Source: Ferruginibacter sp. (GTDB lineage Bacteria > Bacteroidota > Bacteroidia > Chitinophagales > Chitinophagaceae). Taken from it: a stretch of 5,058 nucleotides of DNA. The notes under the pieces are model-generated. The model saw only the letters and a list, made by a program, of their open reading frames with translations, was not told where the DNA came from and made no database searches. The stretch lies in the NCBI GenBank assembly GCA_025362765.1, contig JANYFI010000246.1, positions 1 through 5,058 on the forward strand. Direction: 5' to 3'. Every line of letters begins with the position of its first letter. Positions within the stretch are counted from its first letter, which is position 1. Position numbers and translations under genes: made by a program. This document shows, one piece after another, positions 1 to 5,058 of this stretch.

Positions 1-80
1 CCCATTTTTAGACAGTCTCTTAGATCTTCCATATTTACCTTCTGTAACCCATCAAAAACATTTGCGCTGCTTACAATCAT
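1..80 (-). CDS. Possible 5' end of an amidohydrolase-like gene (cut by window edge)
   Basis: A minus-strand frame stays open from an ATG at 80 to the window edge, giving 26 whole codons. It starts MIVSSANVFDGLQKV. The 'ANVFDG' pattern right after the start resembles the first beta strands of metal-dependent amidohydrolases, which often begin with a short hydrophobic strand followed by N/R-V-F-D-G. The metal-binding HxH motif that would confirm this would lie outside the window. The same frame is also open upstream of the ATG as far as a TAA at 159-161, but without ATG, GTG or TTG, so the true start is unclear. It lies downstream of murQ on the same strand and could be a third gene of that transcription unit. 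NagA, which acts on GlcNAc-6-P, is an amidohydrolase, but nothing visible identifies this fragment as NagA. The plus strand is also open over 1-153, so even the coding strand is not certain. Confidence 0.3.
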   Translation of the reverse strand, partial: MIVSSANVFDGLQKVNMEDLRDCLKM

Positions 81-148
81 AGCTCCATCATCATCAACTG
101 CTGCACCGTTAGTAGAAAAAATGAAGCAGGTAAAAATATACGTTTCAT
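77..148 (-). CDS. Short signal-peptide-like ORF overlapping the next frame
   Basis: A 23-codon minus-strand frame begins MKRIFLPASFFLLTVQQ, with a basic N-terminus and a hydrophobic core like a secretion signal. It ends in TGA at 77-79. This stop overlaps the ATG at 78-80 of the next frame as ATGA. Two readings are possible. It may be a short leader peptide translationally coupled to the downstream frame. Alternatively it may be the signal peptide of one secreted protein whose frame is broken by a one-base loss, for example in the T6 run of the minus strand just inside the ORF (116-121). An inserted T there would join the start codon to the downstream frame, but it would also shorten the hydrophobic stretch, so the repair is not obviously right. 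Treat it as an unresolved gene start, not a firm gene. Confidence 0.22.
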   Translation of the reverse strand: MKRIFLPASFFLLTVQQLMMMEL

Positions 149-163
149 ATTGAAGATTTTATG

Positions 164-194
164 GTAAAATAAGTTTAGGAAAATTAAGCAAAAA
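164..194 (-). promoter_or_regulatory. Weak candidate Bacteroidota-type promoter
   Basis: On the minus strand TTTTTG (189-194) is followed after 17 bases by TATTTTAC (164-171). This partly resembles the Bacteroidota sigma-ABfr pattern of TTTG near -33 and TAnnTTTG near -7. The last two bases of the -7 element do not match and the spacer is slightly short. It would start transcription about 10 bases before the ATG at 148. In such AT-rich DNA, partial matches are common. No other clear feature was seen in 149-222. Confidence 0.15.
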
Positions 195-222
195 GGGACA
201 TGAAAAAAATATTACAGTTAGT

Positions 223-1035
223 TTACGCCCCCCTGCTATCCAATGCTTTTTTCACACTGCCAAATTTAATCAACAGATCTTTGGCGATGGCATAATCCAC
301 TTGCAATTTTTCCATTACCATTTTCGCCCCCCTTTCAATGAGTTTCTCATTGGTTAATTGCATGTTTACCATTCGGTTATTTTCAACCCTGCCTAATTGA
401 ATCATTAAAGTGGTGGAAATCATGTTAAGTATTAGTTTTTGCGCCGTACCACTTTTCATCCTGGTACTTCCGGTGATAAATTCCGGACCTACAATTACTT
501 CAATGGAATAGGTGGCTACCTTGCTTAAGGGAGCACCAATATTACAGCAAATGCTTCCGGTAATAATGTTGTTGGCAGTACATTGCTTCAATGCTTCAAT
601 CACATACGGCGTAGTGCCACTGGCGGCGATACCAATCACTACGTCACTATCGCAAACTCTGTGCTGTTGCAAATCCTGCCAGCCCTGTTCTCCGTCATCT
701 TCAGCAAATTCCACTGCTGAAGTGACAGCTTTATTGCCGCCTGCTATTATACCAATGATAAGGTCGGGCGATACGCCAAATGTAGGCGGGCATTCGCTAG
801 CATCCAATATGCCCAAGCGGCCGCTGGTGCCCGCCCCTATGTAAAAAAGACGCCCGCCTGCCATCATTTTATCTGCAATCGCTGTTACCAATGCGTCAAT
901 CTGTGGTATTACTTTTTCCACTGCTGATGCCACAGTTTTATCTTCCCTGTTAATACTTACGAGCAACTCGTTGATAGACATATTTTCCAGGTGATGGTAA
1001 TTCGATTCCTGTTCTGTAATTTTTTGTATTGCCAT
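223..1035 (-). CDS. murQ: N-acetylmuramic acid 6-phosphate etherase
   Basis: MurQ cleaves the D-lactyl ether of MurNAc-6-phosphate in the cytoplasm, giving GlcNAc-6-phosphate and D-lactate. It is the committing step in recycling or salvage of the peptidoglycan sugar MurNAc. The 270-residue protein carries one SIS sugar-phosphate-binding domain (about residues 50-215). The phosphate-loop motif GAGTSGRLG (68-75) leads into DASECPPTFG, where Glu81 matches the E. coli catalytic acid Glu83. AEDDGEQG supplies Glu112, matching E. coli Glu114, and the 31-residue spacing is the same. The family signature GPEFITGSTRMKSGTAQK fills 183-200. A small helical C-terminal region follows. E. coli MurQ is about 298 residues, so this one is slightly shorter but lacks no visible core motif. 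The start has no Shine-Dalgarno, only an A-rich leader. It lies 85 bp downstream of the kinase on the same strand, most likely in one operon. A G6 tract sits in the last codons (Arg-Gly-Ala), so the exact C-terminus is sensitive to sequencing error. Confidence 0.96.
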   Translation of the reverse strand: MAIQKITEQESNYHHLENMSINELLVSINREDKTVASAVEKVIPQIDALVTAIADKMMAGGRLFYIGAGTSGRLGILDASECPPTFGVSPDLIIGIIAGGNKAVTSAVEFAEDDGEQGWQDLQQHRVCDSDVVIGIAASGTTPYVIEALKQCTANNIITGSICCNIGAPLSKVATYSIEVIVGPEFITGSTRMKSGTAQKLILNMISTTLMIQLGRVENNRMVNMQLTNEKLIERGAKMVMEKLQVDYAIAKDLLIKFGSVKKALDSRGA

Positions 1036-1047
1036 TCTTTATTTCTT

Positions 1048-1065
1048 TTGTTCGGGTACGAACAA
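1048..1065. repeat. Perfect 7-bp inverted repeat before murQ
   Basis: TTGTTCG and CGAACAA form a perfect inverted repeat around a GGTA centre, on the plus strand TTGTTCGGGTACGAACAA. It lies between the kinase and murQ, ending 12 bases before the murQ ATG. In the transcript it could fold into a short hairpin just upstream of the start codon. That could affect murQ translation, RNA processing or stability between the two cistrons. It could instead be a DNA operator. No U-tract follows in the direction of transcription (an A-rich stretch does), so it is not a classical intrinsic terminator for the kinase gene. Confidence 0.45.
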
Positions 1066-1120
1066 GCTCCCTTATTATTTTTTGATTCTGTCCCTGGTAT
1101 TCGGAGCAGGTTTAAAATCA

Positions 1121-1981
1121 TTATTTGTTGCTATCGGATGATTGACTGTGATATTTTATCAACCCATCCATTGGGTTTTTCAATACACGGCCTAATTGTA
1201 ATTCGTACGAGTCGCACATTTCCTTCAAGATATCTCTAAAACCGTATGCAACACTTCCTATAAAATGAATTGGAAGCGTCCAGCTTTCGCGGTATTTATA
1301 GAGATGGTTAAAAAAGAAATCGTTAAAACCATCTTCTATGATATTTTCTATCATAAAATGCCCCCGGTTTTCAACAAGAAAGGATACAAATCCCGCCAGG
1401 TAGCGATTGGGTAAAGGCTGTTTGTACACAGCATCTAAAATTTCCACTGAGGTGGTGTTGTATTTAGCATTAAAACGGTCCATCAGGTCTGGATCAAATG
1501 TATTATACAAATAATATTGCACTACCTTTTTGCCCATGTATGCTCCGCTTCCCTCATCTCCTAAAATAAAACCCAGGCCCGGACTATTTTTTACAACTTT
1601 TTTGCCGTTGTAATAGCAGGAATTGGAACCCGTGCCCAATATGCAGGCAATGCCTTTTTCATTGCCGCAAAGGGCTTTTGCTGCTCCCATCAGGTCGTGG
1701 TCAACATGCAAAACAGCAGTGGGGAAAGTAGCTTTTAACGCTTTCCTGATTGACCGTACATTTTCAGGATTAGCACAACCTGTACCATAATAATATATCT
1801 CATCCGGCTCATTATTTTTCAATGCCTTTTTTAATTCGGTTGCCAAAATTTGCTGTATCTGGCTGGTATTTAAAAAATAAGGGCTCATGCCCTGGGTAAA
1901 AATTTTTTTCCTTTTTTTTCCGTTGATTAAACACCACTCAGCCTTGGTTGAACCACTGTCTGCTATTAAAATATTTGTCAT
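1121..1981 (-). CDS. BadF/BadG/NAGK-family amino-sugar kinase (MurNAc/GlcNAc kinase, MurK-like)
   Basis: This is a 286-residue cytoplasmic ATP-dependent sugar kinase of the ASKHA fold, BadF/BadG/BcrA/BcrD-NAGK branch. The phosphate-1 loop is ADSGSTKAEW (7-16). The likely catalytic base is Asp96 in HVDHDLMGAA. The phosphate-2 loop is ILGTGSNS (114-121). GFILGDEGSGAYMG (137-150) is the family's glycine-rich LGDEGSG signature, and the adenosine-side motif IGSVAYGFRDIL is at 241-252. Length fits the family. Members phosphorylate GlcNAc, glucosamine or MurNAc at O6. Because murQ follows directly, MurNAc is a likely substrate: BadF-type MurK kinases work with MurQ in Clostridium acetobutylicum and in the Bacteroidota member Tannerella forsythia. 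That substrate is inferred from context; the residues seen do not separate MurNAc from GlcNAc. The start sits behind an A/T-rich leader without a Shine-Dalgarno, with a dyad 15 bp upstream. Codons 21-27 contain A8 and A7 runs. Confidence 0.9.
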   Translation of the reverse strand: MTNILIADSGSTKAEWCLINGKKRKKIFTQGMSPYFLNTSQIQQILATELKKALKNNEPDEIYYYGTGCANPENVRSIRKALKATFPTAVLHVDHDLMGAAKALCGNEKGIACILGTGSNSCYYNGKKVVKNSPGLGFILGDEGSGAYMGKKVVQYYLYNTFDPDLMDRFNAKYNTTSVEILDAVYKQPLPNRYLAGFVSFLVENRGHFMIENIIEDGFNDFFFNHLYKYRESWTLPIHFIGSVAYGFRDILKEMCDSYELQLGRVLKNPMDGLIKYHSQSSDSNK

Positions 1982-2091
1982 TATTATTATTTAGTTTGTA
2001 AAGGTTTACATTATTAAAGCTCAAGTTAATTAAAAAACACATCGGCGGCATTCATTATAATTCAATTATTTTCGTGTTTATAAGTGTAAAT
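1982..2091. promoter_or_regulatory. Divergent intergenic region between the kinase and the S41 protease
   Basis: This 110-bp AT-rich region must hold the start signals for the minus-strand kinase-murQ pair and for the plus-strand protease. I see no good TTTG/TAnnTTTG promoter pair on either strand. The nearest -7 look-alike for the protease is TATTTTCG at 2067-2074, without a matching upstream TTG. Both starts lack a Shine-Dalgarno, as is usual in Bacteroidota. The clearest element is the dyad at 1997-2010. Confidence 0.4.
1997..2010. promoter_or_regulatory. Candidate operator, TGTAAA-GG-TTTACA
   Basis: TGTAAAGGTTTACA is a perfect 6-bp inverted repeat around a 2-base centre. It lies 15 bp upstream of the kinase ATG and 81 bp upstream of the protease ATG. 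Its size and position suit a dimeric helix-turn-helix repressor or activator controlling the kinase-murQ operon. No regulator gene is present in the window, so the binding protein is unknown. AT-rich DNA produces such short dyads by chance, so support is moderate to low. Confidence 0.35.
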
Positions 2092-3678
2092 ATGAACAAG
2101 AAAATTCAGGTTTGGTTACCATTGCTTTTTAGTATTACAATGATTTTTGGAATGATGCTCGGATATAAAATGAGGGACAACATGCCGGGCAAAAATTTCT
2201 TTTCTATAGAAAAACGACGGCCATTACAGGAGGTGATGGATTTGATAGAAACAAAATATGTAGACACTGTAAAAACTTCGGCATTAAGCGATACGGCTAT
2301 TGCCGCCATTTTAAGCAAGCTTGACCCGCATTCTGTTTTTATTTCTGCCGATGACCTGCAGGGAGTAAATGATGATATTGCAGGGAATTTTTTCGGTATC
2401 GGCGTGGAGTTTAATTTATATAGTGACACCATCAATGTAATTAATGTAGTGCCGGACGGACCAAGTTTTAAAGCAGGTATAAAAACAGGTGATAAGTTCA
2501 TTAAAGTAGGCGATACATTGGTTGCAGGTAAAAAAATTACTGCTGACCGCATAAGGAAATTATTAAGAGGCGATCTTGATACCAAAGTTGTCATTACTGT
2601 TTTAAGGGGCAATCAAACAATTCCCTTTACAATTAGCCGGGGGATGATACCTGTTAGCAGTGTAGATGCCAGTTATATTATTGAGAATGGCATTGGATAT
2701 ATTAGGCTGAATAAATTTTCGCAGTCCACTTACAGGGAGTTTATGCAGGCTATGGAAGCGCTGCAAAAGCAGGGATTAAAAAAACTGATACTTGATTTGA
2801 GAGGAAATGGCGGGGGCATTTTGGATGAAGCGACATCTATTGCCGATGAGTTTTTAGATGGAGATAAATTGATTGTATACACAGAAGGTTCGCATTTTGC
2901 AAAAAAGGAATATCGCTGTAAGAGACCCGGACTTTTTGAAAAGGGTGAATTAGTAGTACTGGCAGACGAAGGTACGGCCAGTGCCAGTGAAATATTAATT
3001 GGGGCTTTACAAGACTGGAACAGGGCTACTATTGTAGGCCGACGCAGTTTTGGTAAAGGATTGGTACAGGAGCAATTTGATTTAAGTGATGGCAGTGCGC
3101 TGCGACTTACCATCGCAAGGTATTATACACCAATTGGCAGAAGTATTCAAAGGCCGTATTTAAATGGAGAAAAGGCTTATTATGATGAAGTAATTAACCG
3201 TTTTCATGACGGTGAAGTTAACTCGCAGGACTCAATTAAACATGACAGCACCAAAATGTTCAAAACAGCTAATGGAAAGGTGGTATATGGTGGTGGGGGC
3301 ATTACGCCAGATGTGTTTATCCCTATTGACACAGCTGATTTTGGTGCTTCATTTTCCAAAATATACTATAAAGGTGTCGTGAGTGATTTTGCTTATCATT
3401 TCTACCTGCAGCACCAGGTTTCATTAAGTGAGTATAAAACCATCAGTGATTTTGCAAAAACATTCACTTTTACTGAAGATAACTGGCGGGAGTTTGTGGC
3501 TGCTACTGCAAAAGATTCTATCAGATTATATGCCATTTCTGACAAAGAAAAAAGCAACTTAGTTACACGTATTCAATCTGCTATAGCTCGGCAAATATGG
3601 CGCAATGAGGGGTTATATGAAATGTTGAATACAAAAGATAAAGCAGTGTTGAAATCGGTTGAATTGCTTTCCAAATAG
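2092..3678 (+). CDS. S41-family C-terminal processing protease (CtpA-like) with PDZ domain
   Basis: This is a 528-residue serine endopeptidase, probably acting in the periplasm on the C-termini of envelope proteins. A hydrophobic segment (about 7-25) after MNKK is a signal anchor or uncleaved signal peptide. An N-terminal helical region (40-90) includes the family-like SKLDPHSVFIS stretch. A PDZ domain spans about 97-175 and the S41 catalytic core about 195-350. The catalytic set is intact: Ser297 in DEGTASASEI, then Lys322 and Gln326 in GRRSFGKGLVQ. The 25 and 4 residue spacings match Prc and CtpB. LILDLRGNGGG (232-242) is the conserved strand and oxyanion region. Residues from about 355 form a long C-terminal extension, including GGGGITPDVFIPID (400-413), of unknown function and seen in Bacteroidota homologues. 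I chose ATG 2092, because MNKKI gives a normal signal N-terminus; an in-frame GTG at 2074 would add six residues. There is no clear Shine-Dalgarno and the substrate is unknown. Confidence 0.93.
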   Translation: MNKKIQVWLPLLFSITMIFGMMLGYKMRDNMPGKNFFSIEKRRPLQEVMDLIETKYVDTVKTSALSDTAIAAILSKLDPHSVFISADDLQGVNDDIAGNFFGIGVEFNLYSDTINVINVVPDGPSFKAGIKTGDKFIKVGDTLVAGKKITADRIRKLLRGDLDTKVVITVLRGNQTIPFTISRGMIPVSSVDASYIIENGIGYIRLNKFSQSTYREFMQAMEALQKQGLKKLILDLRGNGGGILDEATSIADEFLDGDKLIVYTEGSHFAKKEYRCKRPGLFEKGELVVLADEGTASASEILIGALQDWNRATIVGRRSFGKGLVQEQFDLSDGSALRLTIARYYTPIGRSIQRPYLNGEKAYYDEVINRFHDGEVNSQDSIKHDSTKMFKTANGKVVYGGGGITPDVFIPIDTADFGASFSKIYYKGVVSDFAYHFYLQHQVSLSEYKTISDFAKTFTFTEDNWREFVAATAKDSIRLYAISDKEKSNLVTRIQSAIARQIWRNEGLYEMLNTKDKAVLKSVELLSK

Positions 3679-3795
3679 TTTTTCAAACCCTCTGTTATAG
3701 AAAAGGCTTCGTTAAAAAATTATTACCTTAACACCAAACGCTGGCACTAGTGGCATGTTGAGAGTAAAAATTACTTCAATTAAAACTAAAATTTT
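3679..3795. other. Intergenic region between the protease and cystathionine beta-synthase genes
   Basis: This 117-bp AT-rich gap holds no ORF of note. I see no convincing terminator: GTTAA (3711-3715) and TTAAC (3728-3732) could form only a weak 5-bp stem. It contains the palindrome CACTAGTG (3745-3752), flanked and overlapped by two TGGCA copies (3742-3746 and 3751-3755). No clear promoter pair was found before the ATG at 3796. Whether the two plus-strand genes are co-transcribed cannot be judged from this. Confidence 0.4.
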
Positions 3796-5058
3796 ATGTG
3801 GCTTAACAGCATATTGGATACCATTGGCAACACGCCGTTGATAAAACTAAATAAAATCACCAAAGATTTACCCTGTACTGTGTTGGCAAAAGTGGAATAT
3901 TTTAATCCTGGAAACAGCATTAAAGACAGGATGGCGCTAAAAATGCTGGAGGTGGCTGAACAGGAAGGAAAGATACAACCGGGAGGCACTATTATAGAAG
4001 GCACCAGCGGCAATACTGGTATGGGATTGGCACTGGCGGCGTGTGTAAAAGGGTACAAATGTATCTTCACTACTACGGATAAACAATCTAAAGAAAAGGC
4101 CGATATTCTTAAAGCCGTGGGTGCCGAGGTTATTGTCTGTCCCACAAATGTTGATCCTTCCGATCCACGCTCCTATTATTCAGTTAGCAAGCGGCTTGCC
4201 ACTGAAGTTCCAAATAGTTGGTATGTTAACCAATATGATAACCCGGCAAATCGCCTTGCACACTATGAACAAACTGGCCCGGAAATCTGGCAACAAACGG
4301 AAGGTAAGGTTACGCACTTGGTAGTTGCTACCGGAACCGGAGGTACTATCGTTGGAACAGGCAAGTATTTAAAGGAACAAAATCCTGATATAAAGATTTG
4401 GGCAATAGATAGTTATGGATCTTTGTTGAAAAAGTATTTTGAAACAGGTGAGTTAGATCAAAAAGAAGTGTATCCTTATATTAGTGAAGGTTTTGGAGAA
4501 GATTTTGTGCCAGCCAATTATGACATGAGCGTGATTGATGCGTTTACGAAAGTGACTGACAAAGACGGGGCATTGATGGCAAGGCGCATCGCAAAAGAAG
4601 AAGGGCTTTTTTGCGGCTATAGTGCAGGCAGTTGTTTACAGGGTATGTTGCAGTTAAAAAGCCAGTTAAAAGCGGGCGATGTGGTGGTATTGATTTTTCA
4701 TGATCATGGCAGCCGCTACGTGGGTAAGGTATATAATGACGAGTGGATGCTGGAAAGAGGATTTTTAGAAATGAAAACATTTAAAGATCTCATCAATGGC
4801 CGTGGATCTCAAAAACTCATCACGTTAACTCCGTGGCAGACAGTAGCGGACGCAATTGACCTTATGAAAAAATATGATATCGAGAACATACCCGTAGTTA
4901 AAGAAGGAATCAGTATCGGCGCCATATCAGAAAGTGGCTTATTTAATAAGATTTTAAGTGATGCAAATGTAAAATGGAAAACAGTGGAATCAGTAATGGA
5001 AAAAACGTATCCTGAAGTGGCATTTGACACTCCCGTTGAACGCCTGAGTGCCTTTATT
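3796..5058 (+). CDS. Cystathionine beta-synthase, PLP-dependent, with C-terminal CBS domains (3' end outside window)
   Basis: This enzyme condenses serine and homocysteine to cystathionine in reverse transsulfuration, and the family can also release H2S. The frame is open for 421 codons to the window edge. The fold type II PLP domain covers about 1-325. Lys43 in NPGNSIKDRMA is the Schiff-base lysine, TSGNTG (70-75) binds substrate, and GTGGT (180-184) binds the PLP phosphate. Ser276 in CGYSAGS sits where the PLP ring-nitrogen serine lies. PTN near 116 and GFGEDFVP, EEGLFCGYSAGS and NDEWMLERGFL follow human CBS more closely than CysK. One CBS (Bateman) domain occupies about 338-390 and a second begins near 396 and is cut. 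The human N-terminal heme-binding segment is absent, as in many bacterial enzymes. O-acetylserine sulfhydrylase activity is an alternative that sequence alone does not exclude. The A/T-rich leader AACTAAAATTTT precedes the ATG with no Shine-Dalgarno. No cystathionine lyase partner is in view. Confidence 0.92.
   Translation, partial: MWLNSILDTIGNTPLIKLNKITKDLPCTVLAKVEYFNPGNSIKDRMALKMLEVAEQEGKIQPGGTIIEGTSGNTGMGLALAACVKGYKCIFTTTDKQSKEKADILKAVGAEVIVCPTNVDPSDPRSYYSVSKRLATEVPNSWYVNQYDNPANRLAHYEQTGPEIWQQTEGKVTHLVVATGTGGTIVGTGKYLKEQNPDIKIWAIDSYGSLLKKYFETGELDQKEVYPYISEGFGEDFVPANYDMSVIDAFTKVTDKDGALMARRIAKEEGLFCGYSAGSCLQGMLQLKSQLKAGDVVVLIFHDHGSRYVGKVYNDEWMLERGFLEMKTFKDLINGRGSQKLITLTPWQTVADAIDLMKKYDIENIPVVKEGISIGAISESGLFNKILSDANVKWKTVESVMEKTYPEVAFDTPVERLSAFI

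Noticed and set aside
203..222. Terminator after murQ, from the T7 run on the minus strand
   Set aside because: No GC-rich stem precedes the T-run, so it is probably only AT-rich sequence.
512..844. Plus-strand 110-codon ORF inside murQ
   Set aside because: It is antisense to a gene with all its catalytic motifs and has no recognisable domain; it is a frame shadow.
991..1239. Plus-strand 82-codon ORF across the kinase-murQ spacer
   Set aside because: It overlaps the 5' end of murQ and 3' end of the kinase in antisense, has low-complexity hydrophobic content and no supporting start context.
2106..2612. Minus-strand 168-codon ORF inside the protease gene
   Set aside because: It is antisense to conserved PDZ and N-terminal coding sequence, with serine/proline-rich content typical of a shadow frame.
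3711..3732. Intrinsic terminator after the protease gene (GTTAA ... TTAAC)
   Set aside because: The stem is only five AT-rich base pairs with a 12-base loop and no following T-tract.
3742..3758. Possible sigma-54 promoter (TGGCAC followed by GC)
   Set aside because: The -24-like TGGCAC is present, but there is no GC at the required distance (ten bases after GG), so the -12 element is missing.
3786..5030. Several ORFs on both strands within the cystathionine beta-synthase gene
   Set aside because: The continuous plus-strand frame from 3796 encodes all PLP-enzyme motifs; the others are shadows.
1..5058. Mobile elements, CRISPR arrays, tRNA or rRNA, or a new defence-type system
   Set aside because: No transposase, terminal repeats, spaced repeats, tRNA-like cloverleaf or toxin/defence domains were seen; the firm genes are ordinary metabolic or protease genes.

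Overview
The window holds four clear genes in a divergent layout plus one uncertain gene start at the left edge. Start codons are preceded by A/T-rich leaders with no Shine-Dalgarno motif, the DNA looks AT-rich, and the S41 protease has a long C-terminal extension. Together these suggest a member of the Bacteroidota, perhaps a Chitinophagales-like lineage. That placement is inference from style and protein resemblance, not from a marker gene.

Left half, minus strand: a BadF/BadG/NAGK-type amino-sugar kinase (1121-1981) is followed 85 bp downstream by murQ (223-1035), the N-acetylmuramic acid 6-phosphate etherase. The pair reads as a two-gene module for salvage of MurNAc, the peptidoglycan sugar. 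The kinase would phosphorylate MurNAc and/or GlcNAc, and MurQ would split MurNAc-6-P into GlcNAc-6-P and D-lactate. Two perfect dyads accompany the module: one 15 bp before the kinase start (1997-2010) and one 12 bp before the murQ start (1048-1065). Beyond murQ, positions 1-148 of the minus strand carry what may be the start of another gene. A signal-peptide-like 23-codon frame overlaps, as ATGA, a frame whose first residues resemble an amidohydrolase N-terminus. The rest lies outside the window.

Middle: a 110-bp divergent intergenic region (1982-2091) separates the kinase from the plus-strand genes.

Right half, plus strand: a membrane-anchored PDZ/S41 C-terminal-processing protease with an intact Ser-Lys-Gln catalytic set (2092-3678). 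After a 117-bp gap comes a PLP-dependent cystathionine beta-synthase with C-terminal CBS regulatory domains (3796 to beyond the right edge). These two genes have no obvious functional link to each other or to the amino-sugar pair.

I found no mobile element, CRISPR array, RNA gene or clearly undescribed system. The points most worth checking are the two dyads, the true substrate of the kinase, and the broken or overlapping frames at the left edge.
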